Assembly: GCA_031281855.1 (NCBI GenBank)
Contig: JAITEW010000091.1
Span: 1 to 14,268, forward strand
Source: Treponema sp.
GTDB lineage: Bacteria; Spirochaetota; Spirochaetia; Treponematales; Breznakiellaceae
DNA: 14,268 bases
Direction: 5' to 3'
The notes beneath the pieces were generated by a model. It did no database searches and was not told the origin of the DNA. It saw only the letters and a list, made by a program, of their open reading frames with translations. Each line of letters starts with the position of its first letter. Position 1 is the stretch's first letter. Shown here piece after piece: positions 7,270 to 14,268 of the stretch. The position numbers were made by a program, and so were the translations under genes.

Positions 7270-8528
7270 AGGTTTGGGCAGCGTTTTTCATCGCCTTCCG
7301 CTACCTTTTGGGGCGGGCCCGTGAAGGCGGCAGGTATCTCAGAGGCGCGGCAGCAGGGATCGCGTTGAGCCTCATTCCCATTATCGTGACCCTCATTGTG
7401 GCTGACGGTATGATCCGGGGCATAACGGACCGTTATCTGGAATTAGGCACCGGGCATCTCCAGGTTTATAATTACGCCAATCCTGCGGCTCCTGAAGAAG
7501 CCCTTGAGGCGGTACAGGGGCTTTCCGGCCTCCGGGGGGGGTGGCAGGAGATCCACGGCCTTGGGGTGCTGGTAGGGAACAGGGGTTCCCGGGGGGCCAC
7601 CATCAGGGCAGTGGAGAATTCCTTCTGGGAAGACAAGGAAGGCAGGAAATACCTTACCGCAGTTGCCGGCAGGGACTCACTGGAAGGGGACCGGGAGGTT
7701 CTTCTGGGAGAGGAGCTTGCCAAATCCGTCGGCGCCGAGGTAGGCGGCAGCGTGCGTATTATGACTTTCAGGACAGCATCTGAAGGCAGGACCATCCCCA
7801 GGGTGTCGGTATTTACCGTAAAGGGGATTGTTTCATCAGGCTACCGGGAACTGGACTCCCTCTGGTGCATCATGAGTTTAGAGGCCGGAAAGCGGTTCCT
7901 TCCTGAATCTTCAGCTTCATATCTGATGCTGAAAATCGACAACCCTTACGAAAACGCCGATGCCGCCGCAGGGCGCCTCTACCGCCTTCTGGGTCCCGGT
8001 TACGGGGTCTATACCTGGAAATCCCTCCAGCGTTCCCAGTACAGTTCCTACGAGTCCACAAGGCAGCTTCTCATTTTTATTATGGCCCTTATAGTCCTGG
8101 TAGCTTCGGTAAACGTTTCGTCAGCCACTTCTATGCTGGCAATCGAACGGCAGCGGGACATTGCGGTCCTCAAGGCCGCAGGGGCAAATCCCGCCTTTAC
8201 CAGCGGCGTCTTCCTTTGGGGGGCTTTTCTCACCGGTCTTGCCGGTTCGATTCTCGGGATTTCAGCAGGGCTTCTTATCGGAGCATCTGTCAACACCCTT
8301 ATCCGCAGTTTGGAAACGGTTTTGAGTTTTGTTACCGGAGTTTTCCACAAAGAGCCTGTGAAGATCCTGGATTCAGGTTATTATCTTGAAACCATTCCCA
8401 TCACCATCGACGGCCCTGCGGTATGCCTTATCGGTATTTTCACAATCCTGTGTTCCGTCCTGGCATCCTGGATCCCCGCCAGCCGGGCCGGGAAGCTCAA
8501 GCCTATCGAGATACTGAGGAAATACTGA
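7266..8528 (+). CDS. lolE: LolC/LolE-family lipoprotein-releasing permease (second)
   Basis: Second permease of the transporter, 420 aa, starting at GTG (overlapping the lolD stop as GTGA) with GGAGG at 7252-7256. It has the same plan as the first permease: TM1 about 28-47, with a shortened VADGMIRGI and GTGHLQVYNY where the first copy has MNGF and SGHIRV; a periplasmic domain about 50-265; TM2 about 268-288, TM3 about 314-340, TM4 about 384-404; and the terminal KLKPIEILRKY. The coupling segment is AIERQRDIAVLKAAGANP. The two permeases are clearly diverged paralogues, as expected for a LolC/LolE heterodimer. The lolE letter rests on gene order only. It is the last gene of the + block; a convergent gene ends 63 bases further on. 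A G8 run (7534-7541) lies in the first third. Confidence 0.9.
   Translation: MKVWAAFFIAFRYLLGRAREGGRYLRGAAAGIALSLIPIIVTLIVADGMIRGITDRYLELGTGHLQVYNYANPAAPEEALEAVQGLSGLRGGWQEIHGLGVLVGNRGSRGATIRAVENSFWEDKEGRKYLTAVAGRDSLEGDREVLLGEELAKSVGAEVGGSVRIMTFRTASEGRTIPRVSVFTVKGIVSSGYRELDSLWCIMSLEAGKRFLPESSASYLMLKIDNPYENADAAAGRLYRLLGPGYGVYTWKSLQRSQYSSYESTRQLLIFIMALIVLVASVNVSSATSMLAIERQRDIAVLKAAGANPAFTSGVFLWGAFLTGLAGSILGISAGLLIGASVNTLIRSLETVLSFVTGVFHKEPVKILDSGYYLETIPITIDGPAVCLIGIFTILCSVLASWIPASRAGKLKPIEILRKY
7534..7541 (+). repeat. G8 homopolymer inside lolE-like gene
   Basis: Eight consecutive Gs lie in frame at the LRGGW codons (residues about 90-93). This is the only other G8 run I see in the window, and it falls in the partner permease. 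Confidence 0.9.
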
Positions 8529-8555
8529 TGTAACCCTTCATATATAACAACAATA

Positions 8556-8576
8556 CCTTGAAAACCCGGTCAAAGG
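8556..8576. terminator. bulged hairpin between convergent genes, weak terminator candidate
   Basis: CCTTGA (8556-8561) can pair with TCAAAGG (8570-8576) with one bulge and an eight-base loop. It lies in the 63-base gap between two converging genes, where a shared terminator would be expected. There is no U-tract on either strand, so an intrinsic terminator is doubtful. Confidence 0.2.
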
Positions 8577-8591
8577 CATCGTGCACATCCG

Positions 8592-11500
8592 CTACCATAA
8601 AACAAACATTCCCCGGTCGTTTACAAAACCCAGGTGCCTGAAAACTTCGGCGTACTCCCCGGAAGCCGCGGTTTTACCGTTTATTTTTTCAATAACAACC
8701 TTTATTTCCGGCTGCACTGCCCGGAGCCTCGGCAGTTTGACGAACGCCATAGCCTCCATGATAGCGGGATCATCAGGGGGAATAAAGATGAGCAGATCCC
8801 TGGCCCCGCGGTTTGAAACTGCCAGGAGTTCGGCGCCTCTGAAGCAAAGCCTTGAGGAAGGGAGGCGGTTCGGAAATTCCCGGCCTGGCTTTTCAAGGCC
8901 CTCTATTGACAGCCCCGAAGGGCTTGCGGGGTCCGCGGCGTTCATCCAGTAGACGCCTTGTTCCTGTTCCGCCTGTTCAAGTTCTTCCGCGATATGGGGA
9001 GAAGCAAACTGGAGCGAATTGATGCCTGAAAAGAAACGGCCTGCTGTCAGTTCCCCGGCTAGTTCCATGCGCCGCATAGCGGGCAGGAGATGGGACCATG
9101 AGAAACAGGGGGCCTCCCGTTCCAGGAAGGGCCGGCAAAGCACCCCCCAGCGGTCCAGGAGGATTCTGACCCTGTCCCGGTTGAGTTCCTCTTCTTCCAG
9201 AAGTCTGAACTCTTCCCCTTCTGTCCTTTGTCCGTCATCGTTGAAAAGCGCGAACCAGTTCCCCGGCACAGGGGGTCCTGAACGCCAGCGTTCCCGTATG
9301 GCCTTGGGAATCCGCAGAGTTCCGGAAATCCTGCGGCTTCCGGGAATCCCCATACCCGTAACGGAACCTTTTGCGCCGGCTGTTTCCCCCTTTTCCCCTG
9401 AAGGGAAAAATCCGTTTTCAAGCCCCCTGCGTACAGGCTCCCAGGAGTCGGCCGAAAGGCTGCCCCGCCAGGCTTCGTTCCAGAGAGCCGCCGCGCAGGC
9501 CGCGTTCCCGGTCCCTTCAAGTTCCCGGGCGCAGGCGGAAAAGGCGTCCCGTATTTCCCAGAAACTCCTTGGGAAGTCAAAGAAGCCTTGAGGGAATCCG
9601 CCGGTAAATTCCGGCGCCGGGGAACCGGGCAGTACCAGGTCAATATCTCCAGGCTCGCAGAAACCGGCTTTTTCTTTCCCCGCTCCGTACCATAAGAGCC
9701 GCCCTTCCCGGAGTTCCCGGTCCAGGGTTTCACCTGAGTAACCGGCCTGGCGGCAGGGGAAGATTTCGGTCTCCCAGAGTTTCGCCTGAGCCGTGAAGCC
9801 AGAAAGTTTTTTCCAGGGACCGCCTTCGGCCCTTTGCGGGAACCCTGCCGGAGCGCTGTCTTGCAGAAGCCCCTGGCGCCGGGCGAGGAAGGGAACAAGG
9901 AGCGGCGCGGGTTTTTCCTTTACCTCGCGCCGCCGCTTTCTCCTTAAAAGCCGCAAAAGGAGTTCCAGGTTTTCCCTGTCGCACACAAGGCCGGCGCCGG
10001 AATACGCCCTTGCGGGAACATCCCCTTGGGTTACGATCACGTCGTCCGCAAGTTCTTCTGCTTCAACAAAGGAGTAAACAGCGTCTTCAGCTTCAGCCAT
10101 TGAGAAGCCGAAAACTTCGGTGATCCTGGAAAGAGGCACGGGCCCTTCGTAGCGAAGCCACAGCCTGAGGCAGTCTTCGGCGAGCTCCCCGGGGCCCCCT
10201 TCGCGCCACCGCTTTGCCCATTCACGGTGAACTACCGACGCGACGCCGGCGCTTTCCCGTTTTAGGATCGCGAGCCTTCCTCCCAGGCCCGGGTCCTGTT
10301 GCACTGCTTCTTTCAGTTCAGGCGGAACATGGTTCAGCAACTCCTCCCATTCCTCGTCCCTGTTGTTCGTGGGAATAGCGATCCGTTCCTTTACCCACTC
10401 GCAGAGGGTGAGGGGGTCTTCAGGAGCCCAGCCCGGCTTTTCCCGCCTGAGCCGGGAACAGAAATCGGCGGTTAACTCCGCCTGAAGCGGAGGCCTGGCG
10501 CCCGGGTTCCCCAGGGCTTCGGCAATGACCTGGTCCGAAAGGGACCCCTGCACGGTTCTGGCGCCGGGAGGGCCCATAAGGTCAGGCCGCGGGTCGTATT
10601 CGTACATGAGGACGTTATTTTCCGCCCACGCAAGCTCCTGCGAAAAGGGGCTGGGCCTGCGGGTTTTGAAACAGCCTATGCCGACAGCCCCTGCCGCTAT
10701 GTCGTCGAGAAGCGACGCGAAGCCTTTCATGTCGAAGGTCTCGTTGAGGCAGGTCCGCCAGGCTTCGGCTGTTTCCGGGAAGTCGCGGTAGGAACTTACG
10801 GCGTCAAAGAGCCGCTTGGACTTCTGGCGCAGCACCCAAAGGGGTATGCGCTTCCCGAAGGGGGCCCTGGGGAGGAGGAGGGAACGTTCGGCAGCTTCCC
10901 TGAAGGCTGCGCCGAATACGCCTGAAGACTCAAGACGCTCGCGGAAGCGCTTTTCCCCGGTTCCGTCCCGGCAAAGGCGGCGGAGGCAGTGTTCGGCGCT
11001 TAGGCCGGGATCGGCGGCTATGGAACGGGGTAGGCGCAGGAGTATGCCGTTGTCGTCCGGAACCGCCTCGACCCGCAGGCCGTACTCGGCTTCCATGTCC
11101 CGCGCCAGGGCCATGGACAGAGGGTAGTTGACGGTTCCGCCCCTGAAAGTATGGAAGATAACCGAATAAGCGTCGCCCCGCGCGATAGGATCGTCTATCA
11201 CTTCTATAGGGATAAAGGCGGGCCCCGGCAGCGGGAGCTTTCCCTGGGCCGCTTTCTGGGCTGAAAGGAAATCCTCAAGGCTTTTCAGAGCTTCGGGGCT
11301 GAAGCCGGGAACGCTGGTTAAGGGTTCCGAATTGCCGCGGTCGAGGATCTCCAGGGTCCGCCTGCAGAGCACCGGGCTACGGTATACGGAGTCGGCTTTC
11401 CAGAAAGGCTGGTAGTCCGCGCCGTGCGGGAGCGGAACCACTTCCACCGCCTCGCTGCCTATAGCGGTGATACGCCAGGAACGGCTGCCGAAGTCAAAGC

Positions 11501-13181
11501 TGTCTCCCAGGCGGCGCTCCCAGACAAATTCCTCGTCAAGCTCGCCGATTTTGGTTCCTGCCCCTTCGGTCCCCGGCGCGAGGCGCAGGGAGTAGTAGCC
11601 CCTGCTGGCAATGACCCCGCCTGAAGAATAGAGCAGTTGAAGGGCGCCTGGCGCGGCCGTAAGCGTGCCGGTTACATCATCCCTGAAGATACGCCGCTTG
11701 AGTTCTCTGAGCCGCGTGCCCTCGTAGGCCCCTGCAAGCATACGGATCACGCCGTCGTAGCTCGGGCGGGATAAATTCCGGTAAACATAAAAACCCTTAA
11801 GGGTTTCGTATAACTCGTCCTCGTTCCGGTCCTTTTCGGCGCAGAGGCCCAGGACGATCTGGGCCAGAATGTCCAGAGGGCCTTCTACGGCCCTGGTTTC
11901 CTCAAACTCCCGATCCTCCACAGCCCCGGCTACCGCGGCGGCCTGGAGCAGATCCAGCCCATGGAAGGGAACCAGGCAGCCCCTGCTGGTCATCCCTACG
12001 CCGTGGCCCGAACGCCCTACGCGCTGGAGCGTCTGGGCAGAGGAACCGGGGCTTCCCGCCAAAACCACCTCGTCGACGCTGCCGATGTCTATGCCCAGTT
12101 CCAGGGAACCAGTGGCGACTACGCAGGGGATCTCCCCTTCCGCAAGGCCCTTTTCCACAGTCCTGCGCACGTCCTTGGAAAGCGACCCGTGGTGGGTGTA
12201 AGCGATGTTTCTTCCCATAAAGGCTTCGGGATTTTCGGGGAAAAAGTCCGCAGGGTTTCCGGAAAGAAAAGCCTGGTTCAAAAGGTAGGTGATCCGCTCT
12301 GCCCTGCGCCGGGAATCGGTAAACACCAGAACACTCCCCCGCGCGCCGGTACGGTTCGCCTTAATCCGCTCCATAATGAACCGGATCAGAACCGCATACC
12401 GCCTGCCGTAGCGTTCAGCGGCGGCGCCTGTTTTCTCCGCGGCGTCTTCCGGGAATTCAACGGAAAGCGTTATCTTTTTTTCCGATACCGGCGCGATAAG
12501 CTGAACCTTGCGTTTTTCATAACCGCCCCGCCGCGTTTTGACCAGGCCCCCGGCAAAATCGGCCGCGGCTTCCGGAGGCTGGACTGTGGCCGAAAGGGCC
12601 ACCCGCTGGAACTCCCCGGCTGTAAGGGCCAGGCGGTCTACCTGGCAGGAGAGAAAAGCGCCCCGCTTAGTCCCGATAGCGGTGTGGATCTCGTCGAGGA
12701 TCAGGTACCGCACCTGGGACAGCGCCTGACGCCCCCTGGGGTTGAGAAGGATGATGCCCAGGCTTTCCGGCGTAAGGGCCAGAATCGAAGGGGGCCTTGC
12801 GAGGAACCTGCGGCGCTCGTATTGGGGCGTGTCCCCGGAACGGGTCTCTACCCTGATAGCCGGGAACGCGGCTCCGGCTCTTTCAAAAACCCCGCGTATC
12901 GCTTCAAGAGGCCCGGTCAGGTTCCGCCTGATGTCCTCGTTCAGGGCCTTAAGGGGCGAAACGTAGAGGACCGAAAGCCTCCCGGCATCATAGGTCCCGT
13001 CCGCAAACCGGGAGACAGCGGCCAGGAAACCCGTAAGGGTTTTGCCGCTCCCTGTAGGCGCCAGGGCCAGGACGTGTTCCCCACGGGCAATGACCGGCCA
13101 CGCCTCTTCCTGTACCGGAGTCGGCTTGCCGTAGGTTTCCGTAAACCAGGCGTTTATAAGCGGGTGAAAAGGCAGGGGCAT
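8592..13181 (-). CDS. lhr: full-length Lhr-type superfamily 2 helicase
   Basis: ATP-dependent DNA helicase of the Lhr family, linked to DNA repair in other bacteria. The 1529 aa match the length of long Lhr (E. coli 1538). The helicase core shows a Q-motif-like PTPVQEEAWPVI, Walker A APTGSGKT (41-48), motif Ib TPESLGIIL, motif II DEIH (163-166), motif III SAT (197-199), a motif IV-like VLVFTDSRRRAE (about 284-295), motif V GSLELGIDIGSVD and motif VI QRVGRSGHG (386-394). The remaining 1000-odd residues fit the Lhr winged-helix/beta-barrel core extension and the long C-terminal domain; VCDRENLELLLRLLRRKRR corresponds to a recognisable Lhr segment. The ATG lies one base after the stop of the nuclease-like gene (TAA-T-ATG), with little ribosome site of its own, so translation is probably coupled. 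No frameshift or missing helicase motif is seen. Confidence 0.94.
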   Translation of the reverse strand: MPLPFHPLINAWFTETYGKPTPVQEEAWPVIARGEHVLALAPTGSGKTLTGFLAAVSRFADGTYDAGRLSVLYVSPLKALNEDIRRNLTGPLEAIRGVFERAGAAFPAIRVETRSGDTPQYERRRFLARPPSILALTPESLGIILLNPRGRQALSQVRYLILDEIHTAIGTKRGAFLSCQVDRLALTAGEFQRVALSATVQPPEAAADFAGGLVKTRRGGYEKRKVQLIAPVSEKKITLSVEFPEDAAEKTGAAAERYGRRYAVLIRFIMERIKANRTGARGSVLVFTDSRRRAERITYLLNQAFLSGNPADFFPENPEAFMGRNIAYTHHGSLSKDVRRTVEKGLAEGEIPCVVATGSLELGIDIGSVDEVVLAGSPGSSAQTLQRVGRSGHGVGMTSRGCLVPFHGLDLLQAAAVAGAVEDREFEETRAVEGPLDILAQIVLGLCAEKDRNEDELYETLKGFYVYRNLSRPSYDGVIRMLAGAYEGTRLRELKRRIFRDDVTGTLTAAPGALQLLYSSGGVIASRGYYSLRLAPGTEGAGTKIGELDEEFVWERRLGDSFDFGSRSWRITAIGSEAVEVVPLPHGADYQPFWKADSVYRSPVLCRRTLEILDRGNSEPLTSVPGFSPEALKSLEDFLSAQKAAQGKLPLPGPAFIPIEVIDDPIARGDAYSVIFHTFRGGTVNYPLSMALARDMEAEYGLRVEAVPDDNGILLRLPRSIAADPGLSAEHCLRRLCRDGTGEKRFRERLESSGVFGAAFREAAERSLLLPRAPFGKRIPLWVLRQKSKRLFDAVSSYRDFPETAEAWRTCLNETFDMKGFASLLDDIAAGAVGIGCFKTRRPSPFSQELAWAENNVLMYEYDPRPDLMGPPGARTVQGSLSDQVIAEALGNPGARPPLQAELTADFCSRLRREKPGWAPEDPLTLCEWVKERIAIPTNNRDEEWEELLNHVPPELKEAVQQDPGLGGRLAILKRESAGVASVVHREWAKRWREGGPGELAEDCLRLWLRYEGPVPLSRITEVFGFSMAEAEDAVYSFVEAEELADDVIVTQGDVPARAYSGAGLVCDRENLELLLRLLRRKRRREVKEKPAPLLVPFLARRQGLLQDSAPAGFPQRAEGGPWKKLSGFTAQAKLWETEIFPCRQAGYSGETLDRELREGRLLWYGAGKEKAGFCEPGDIDLVLPGSPAPEFTGGFPQGFFDFPRSFWEIRDAFSACARELEGTGNAACAAALWNEAWRGSLSADSWEPVRRGLENGFFPSGEKGETAGAKGSVTGMGIPGSRRISGTLRIPKAIRERWRSGPPVPGNWFALFNDDGQRTEGEEFRLLEEEELNRDRVRILLDRWGVLCRPFLEREAPCFSWSHLLPAMRRMELAGELTAGRFFSGINSLQFASPHIAEELEQAEQEQGVYWMNAADPASPSGLSIEGLEKPGREFPNRLPSSRLCFRGAELLAVSNRGARDLLIFIPPDDPAIMEAMAFVKLPRLRAVQPEIKVVIEKINGKTAASGEYAEVFRHLGFVNDRGMFVLW

Positions 13182-13182
13182 A

Positions 13183-13800
13183 TTACCACGCCCTGGGGCT
13201 GCCTTCGGGTTTTTTTATGGATACATTGTCGCCGGACTGCTCAATAACATAAAAACCCTGTTTCAGCGCAAAGTCCCGGACATTGCCGGGAAAAATCGCC
13301 GACGCAACAGCTCCGTAGAGGTTCCGTTTGTCGTTGTGCAGATCGAAATACCGGCGCAGCTTTTCCATCCGTTCAATATGCTCCCGGACATCGCTGATAC
13401 CCACCTGGGTTTTTACCTCTACCGCCAATGCGCAGCTGCCGTTTTCAAGAAACACGTCTATTTCAGTGTAGATATTGTGTTCCTGGTTTCCGATGAGTAC
13501 ATTAGGCGAGGATTTTTCAAAAACATAACCCAGAGCGTTGAATTTTTCTTTAAGATTTGGAATGAACATATGTTCGATTATCGTGCCGAATTTTCTCCCC
13601 AAATCGCTCATCATCTTTTGGTTTTGCCGCATCAGTCGGTCGGTTTCTTTGAACTGTTCCTTAAGCTGCTTGTCGGTCTCTTTGATCTGTTTGCCGGTTT
13701 CCTGGATTTTTCTGTCAGTTTCCCGGAACATTGCCCAGACCTTTTCAAACGTGAGCCCCGTGTATTCGGGCTCGAGGGCGGTACTTTGTTGTACGTCCAT
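13183..13800 (-). CDS. coiled-coil plus PD-(D/E)XK nuclease-like protein (DUF3782-like)
   Basis: The protein is 205 aa. Residues about 15-65 are a charged heptad-repeat helix (ETDRKIQ / ETGKQIK / ETDKQLK ...), a probable coiled coil. Residues about 70-190 read like a restriction-endonuclease fold: helix FGTIIEHMF with Glu76, strand YTEIDVFLEN with Asp115, then ALAVEVKTQ with Glu128 and Lys130. This is the D-(x)n-ExK active-site pattern. Coiled-coil proteins of this kind (DUF3782 and relatives) are abundant in cyanobacteria and some spirochetes, mostly without known function. Base composition is visibly AT-richer than lhr. It is first in a two-gene operon with lhr, one base apart. Start: ATG 13800 with AAGG about nine bases upstream. 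Nuclease activity is inferred from motifs, not shown. Confidence 0.78.
   Translation of the reverse strand: MDVQQSTALEPEYTGLTFEKVWAMFRETDRKIQETGKQIKETDKQLKEQFKETDRLMRQNQKMMSDLGRKFGTIIEHMFIPNLKEKFNALGYVFEKSSPNVLIGNQEHNIYTEIDVFLENGSCALAVEVKTQVGISDVREHIERMEKLRRYFDLHNDKRNLYGAVASAIFPGNVRDFALKQGFYVIEQSGDNVSIKKPEGSPRAW
13615..13722 (-). repeat. degenerate 21-bp (heptad) coding repeat
   Basis: Residues 27-62 of the nuclease-like protein repeat a seven-residue unit around ETDKQ(I/L)K about four times. At DNA level the units are similar but not identical, so slippage is less likely than in a perfect repeat. Confidence 0.6.
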
Positions 13801-13851
13801 ATCGGATAGCCTTAAAAATTAATCCCACCGCCACAAAGCGATGTACAAATT

Positions 13852-13880
13852 ACTATAAAGAACCTGGAAAAAATAATCAA
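13852..13880 (-). promoter_or_regulatory. sigma70-type promoter for the nuclease-lhr operon
   Basis: On the - strand, TTGATT (13880-13875), a 17-base spacer and TATAGT (13857-13852) give 4/6 and 5/6 matches to consensus. The predicted start near 13845 leaves a leader of about 45 bases before the ATG at 13800. Confidence 0.6.
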
Positions 13881-13914
13881 CCAACCCCGCCGCAGAGCGG
13901 ACGGGGTATGGTTG
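13868..13914 (-). terminator. terminator-like hairpin just upstream of the nuclease-lhr promoter
   Basis: Arms CAACCAACCCCG (13878-13889) and CGGGGT-A-TGGTTG (13902-13914) pair with one bulge, and an inner CGC/GCG closes an AGA loop. Read on the - strand the stem is followed at once by ATTATTTTTT (13877-13868), a normal intrinsic-terminator tail. It lies upstream of the predicted start site, so it would block read-through from the right rather than attenuate the operon. The T-tract overlaps the promoter spacer. Confidence 0.55.
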
Positions 13915-13936
13915 TTCTCGTAAGGTATTTGACTCA

Positions 13937-14000
13937 GGGTACATACCCTCGGTTCCGCCCCAAGGTTCCCCCGCGTAAGCGGGTTCTTGGGTATGTACCC
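13937..14000. repeat. paired 12-bp palindromes forming a larger inverted repeat
   Basis: GGGTAcaTACCC (13937-13948) and GGGTAtgTACCC (13989-14000) are each self-complementary over 5+5 bases and are exact reverse complements of each other. Their starts are 52 bp apart, close to five helical turns. Between them, CCCGC-GTAA-GCGGG (13970-13983) forms a compact GNRA-loop hairpin, extendable by CCAAG/CTTGG. Loose half-sites GGGTA (13904-13908) and TACCC (14025-14029) flank the pair. It could be a double operator or a mobile intergenic repeat. Confidence 0.65.
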
Positions 14001-14004
14001 TTCG

Positions 14005-14042
14005 CAACGAATCAATGCTTCGCATACCCTCCAATTTCGTTG
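14005..14042. repeat. nested inverted repeat overlapping a -35 box
   Basis: CAACGAA (14005-14011) and TTCGTTG (14036-14042) are perfect complements. They enclose a small hairpin ATGC-TTC-GCAT (14015-14025). The right arm shares TTG with the -35 element at 14040-14045. Confidence 0.55.
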
Positions 14043-14068
14043 ACAGCCCCCGGAGGGAGTGGTAAACT
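14040..14068 (+). promoter_or_regulatory. sigma70-type promoter facing the CT microsatellite
   Basis: A consensus -35 TTGACA (14040-14045), a 17-base spacer and TAAACT (14063-14068) make a strong-looking promoter. Transcription would start near 14075, just before the ATG at 14079, and run into the (CT)23 tract. It is divergent from the nuclease-lhr promoter, about 160 bp away. Confidence 0.6.
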
Positions 14069-14078
14069 ATCGATAATT

Positions 14079-14216
<138 letters not shown>

Positions 14217-14223
14217 GTATTTT

Positions 14224-14229
14224 TATAAT
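14224..14229 (+). promoter_or_regulatory. lone consensus -10 box after the CT tract
   Basis: An exact TATAAT, but 16-18 bases upstream there is no recognisable -35 (ACAGTA region), and there is no extended -10 TG. If used, the CT tract would lie just upstream of this promoter and its length could affect upstream factor spacing. Confidence 0.22.
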
Positions 14230-14268
14230 AAAAAATCTCTCCAAACCCGGAAGAAGGCCGCCGACCCC

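Noticed and set aside
11961..13247. Long + strand open frame (428 codons) opposite lhr
   Set aside because: It lies antisense to the helicase core, whose motifs are unmistakable. The translation is rich in Pro, Gly and Arg with no family resemblance, as expected of a GC-rich shadow frame.
13812..14034. Two overlapping short - strand frames upstream of the nuclease-like gene
   Set aside because: They run through the terminator-like hairpin and promoter elements and have no recognisable product.

Overview
The window looks like chromosomal DNA from a GC-rich spirochete of the Treponema type. This is an inference. It rests on a PEGA-domain exported protein, a lipoprotein-like signal peptide and a LolCDE-type lipoprotein release ABC transporter next to ftsY; no rRNA or other species marker is present. 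Two gene blocks converge near 8.53-8.59 kb, and the right end is an AT-richer, structure-rich non-coding region.

Left block (265-8528, all + strand): a very compact operon. It starts with an orphan Cas2-like small protein, with no cas1, effector gene or CRISPR array in the window. Next is prfB (release factor 2) with a canonical autoregulatory +1 frameshift site (GGAGG-CGT-CTT-TGA). Then come a signal-peptide/PEGA-domain membrane protein, a short ftsY (SRP receptor), an unrecognised exported or lipoprotein-like protein with YD-like motifs, and a permease-ATPase-permease set in the gene order of E. coli lolCDE. From prfB on, each start overlaps the preceding stop by 4, 8 or 29 bases, so translational coupling is likely. 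The theme is protein synthesis, membrane targeting (FtsY) and envelope or lipoprotein export (Lol). Both Lol permease genes carry a run of eight Gs.

Right block (13800-8592, - strand): a small coiled-coil plus PD-(D/E)XK nuclease-like gene is followed after one base by a full-length (1529 aa) Lhr-type superfamily 2 helicase. A credible sigma70-like promoter (TTGATT-17-TATAGT) lies about 50 bases upstream of the nuclease-like gene. Directly upstream of that promoter is a terminator-like hairpin on the same strand, which would insulate the pair.

Right end (13801-14268): a region rich in inverted repeats. It has two self-complementary 12-mers (GGGTAcaTACCC and GGGTAtgTACCC) 52 bp apart, a nested inverted repeat overlapping a -35 box, and a strong-looking + strand promoter (TTGACA-17-TAAACT). 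About 10 bp after the -10 box is an ATG, followed by a (CT)23 microsatellite in the reading frame. In the sequenced state that frame closes after 45 codons, while the other two frames stay open to the window edge. This is the layout expected of a slipped-strand (phase-variable) contingency locus whose main gene lies beyond the window. It is the most interesting signal here, followed by the nuclease-Lhr pair and the orphan Cas2-like gene.
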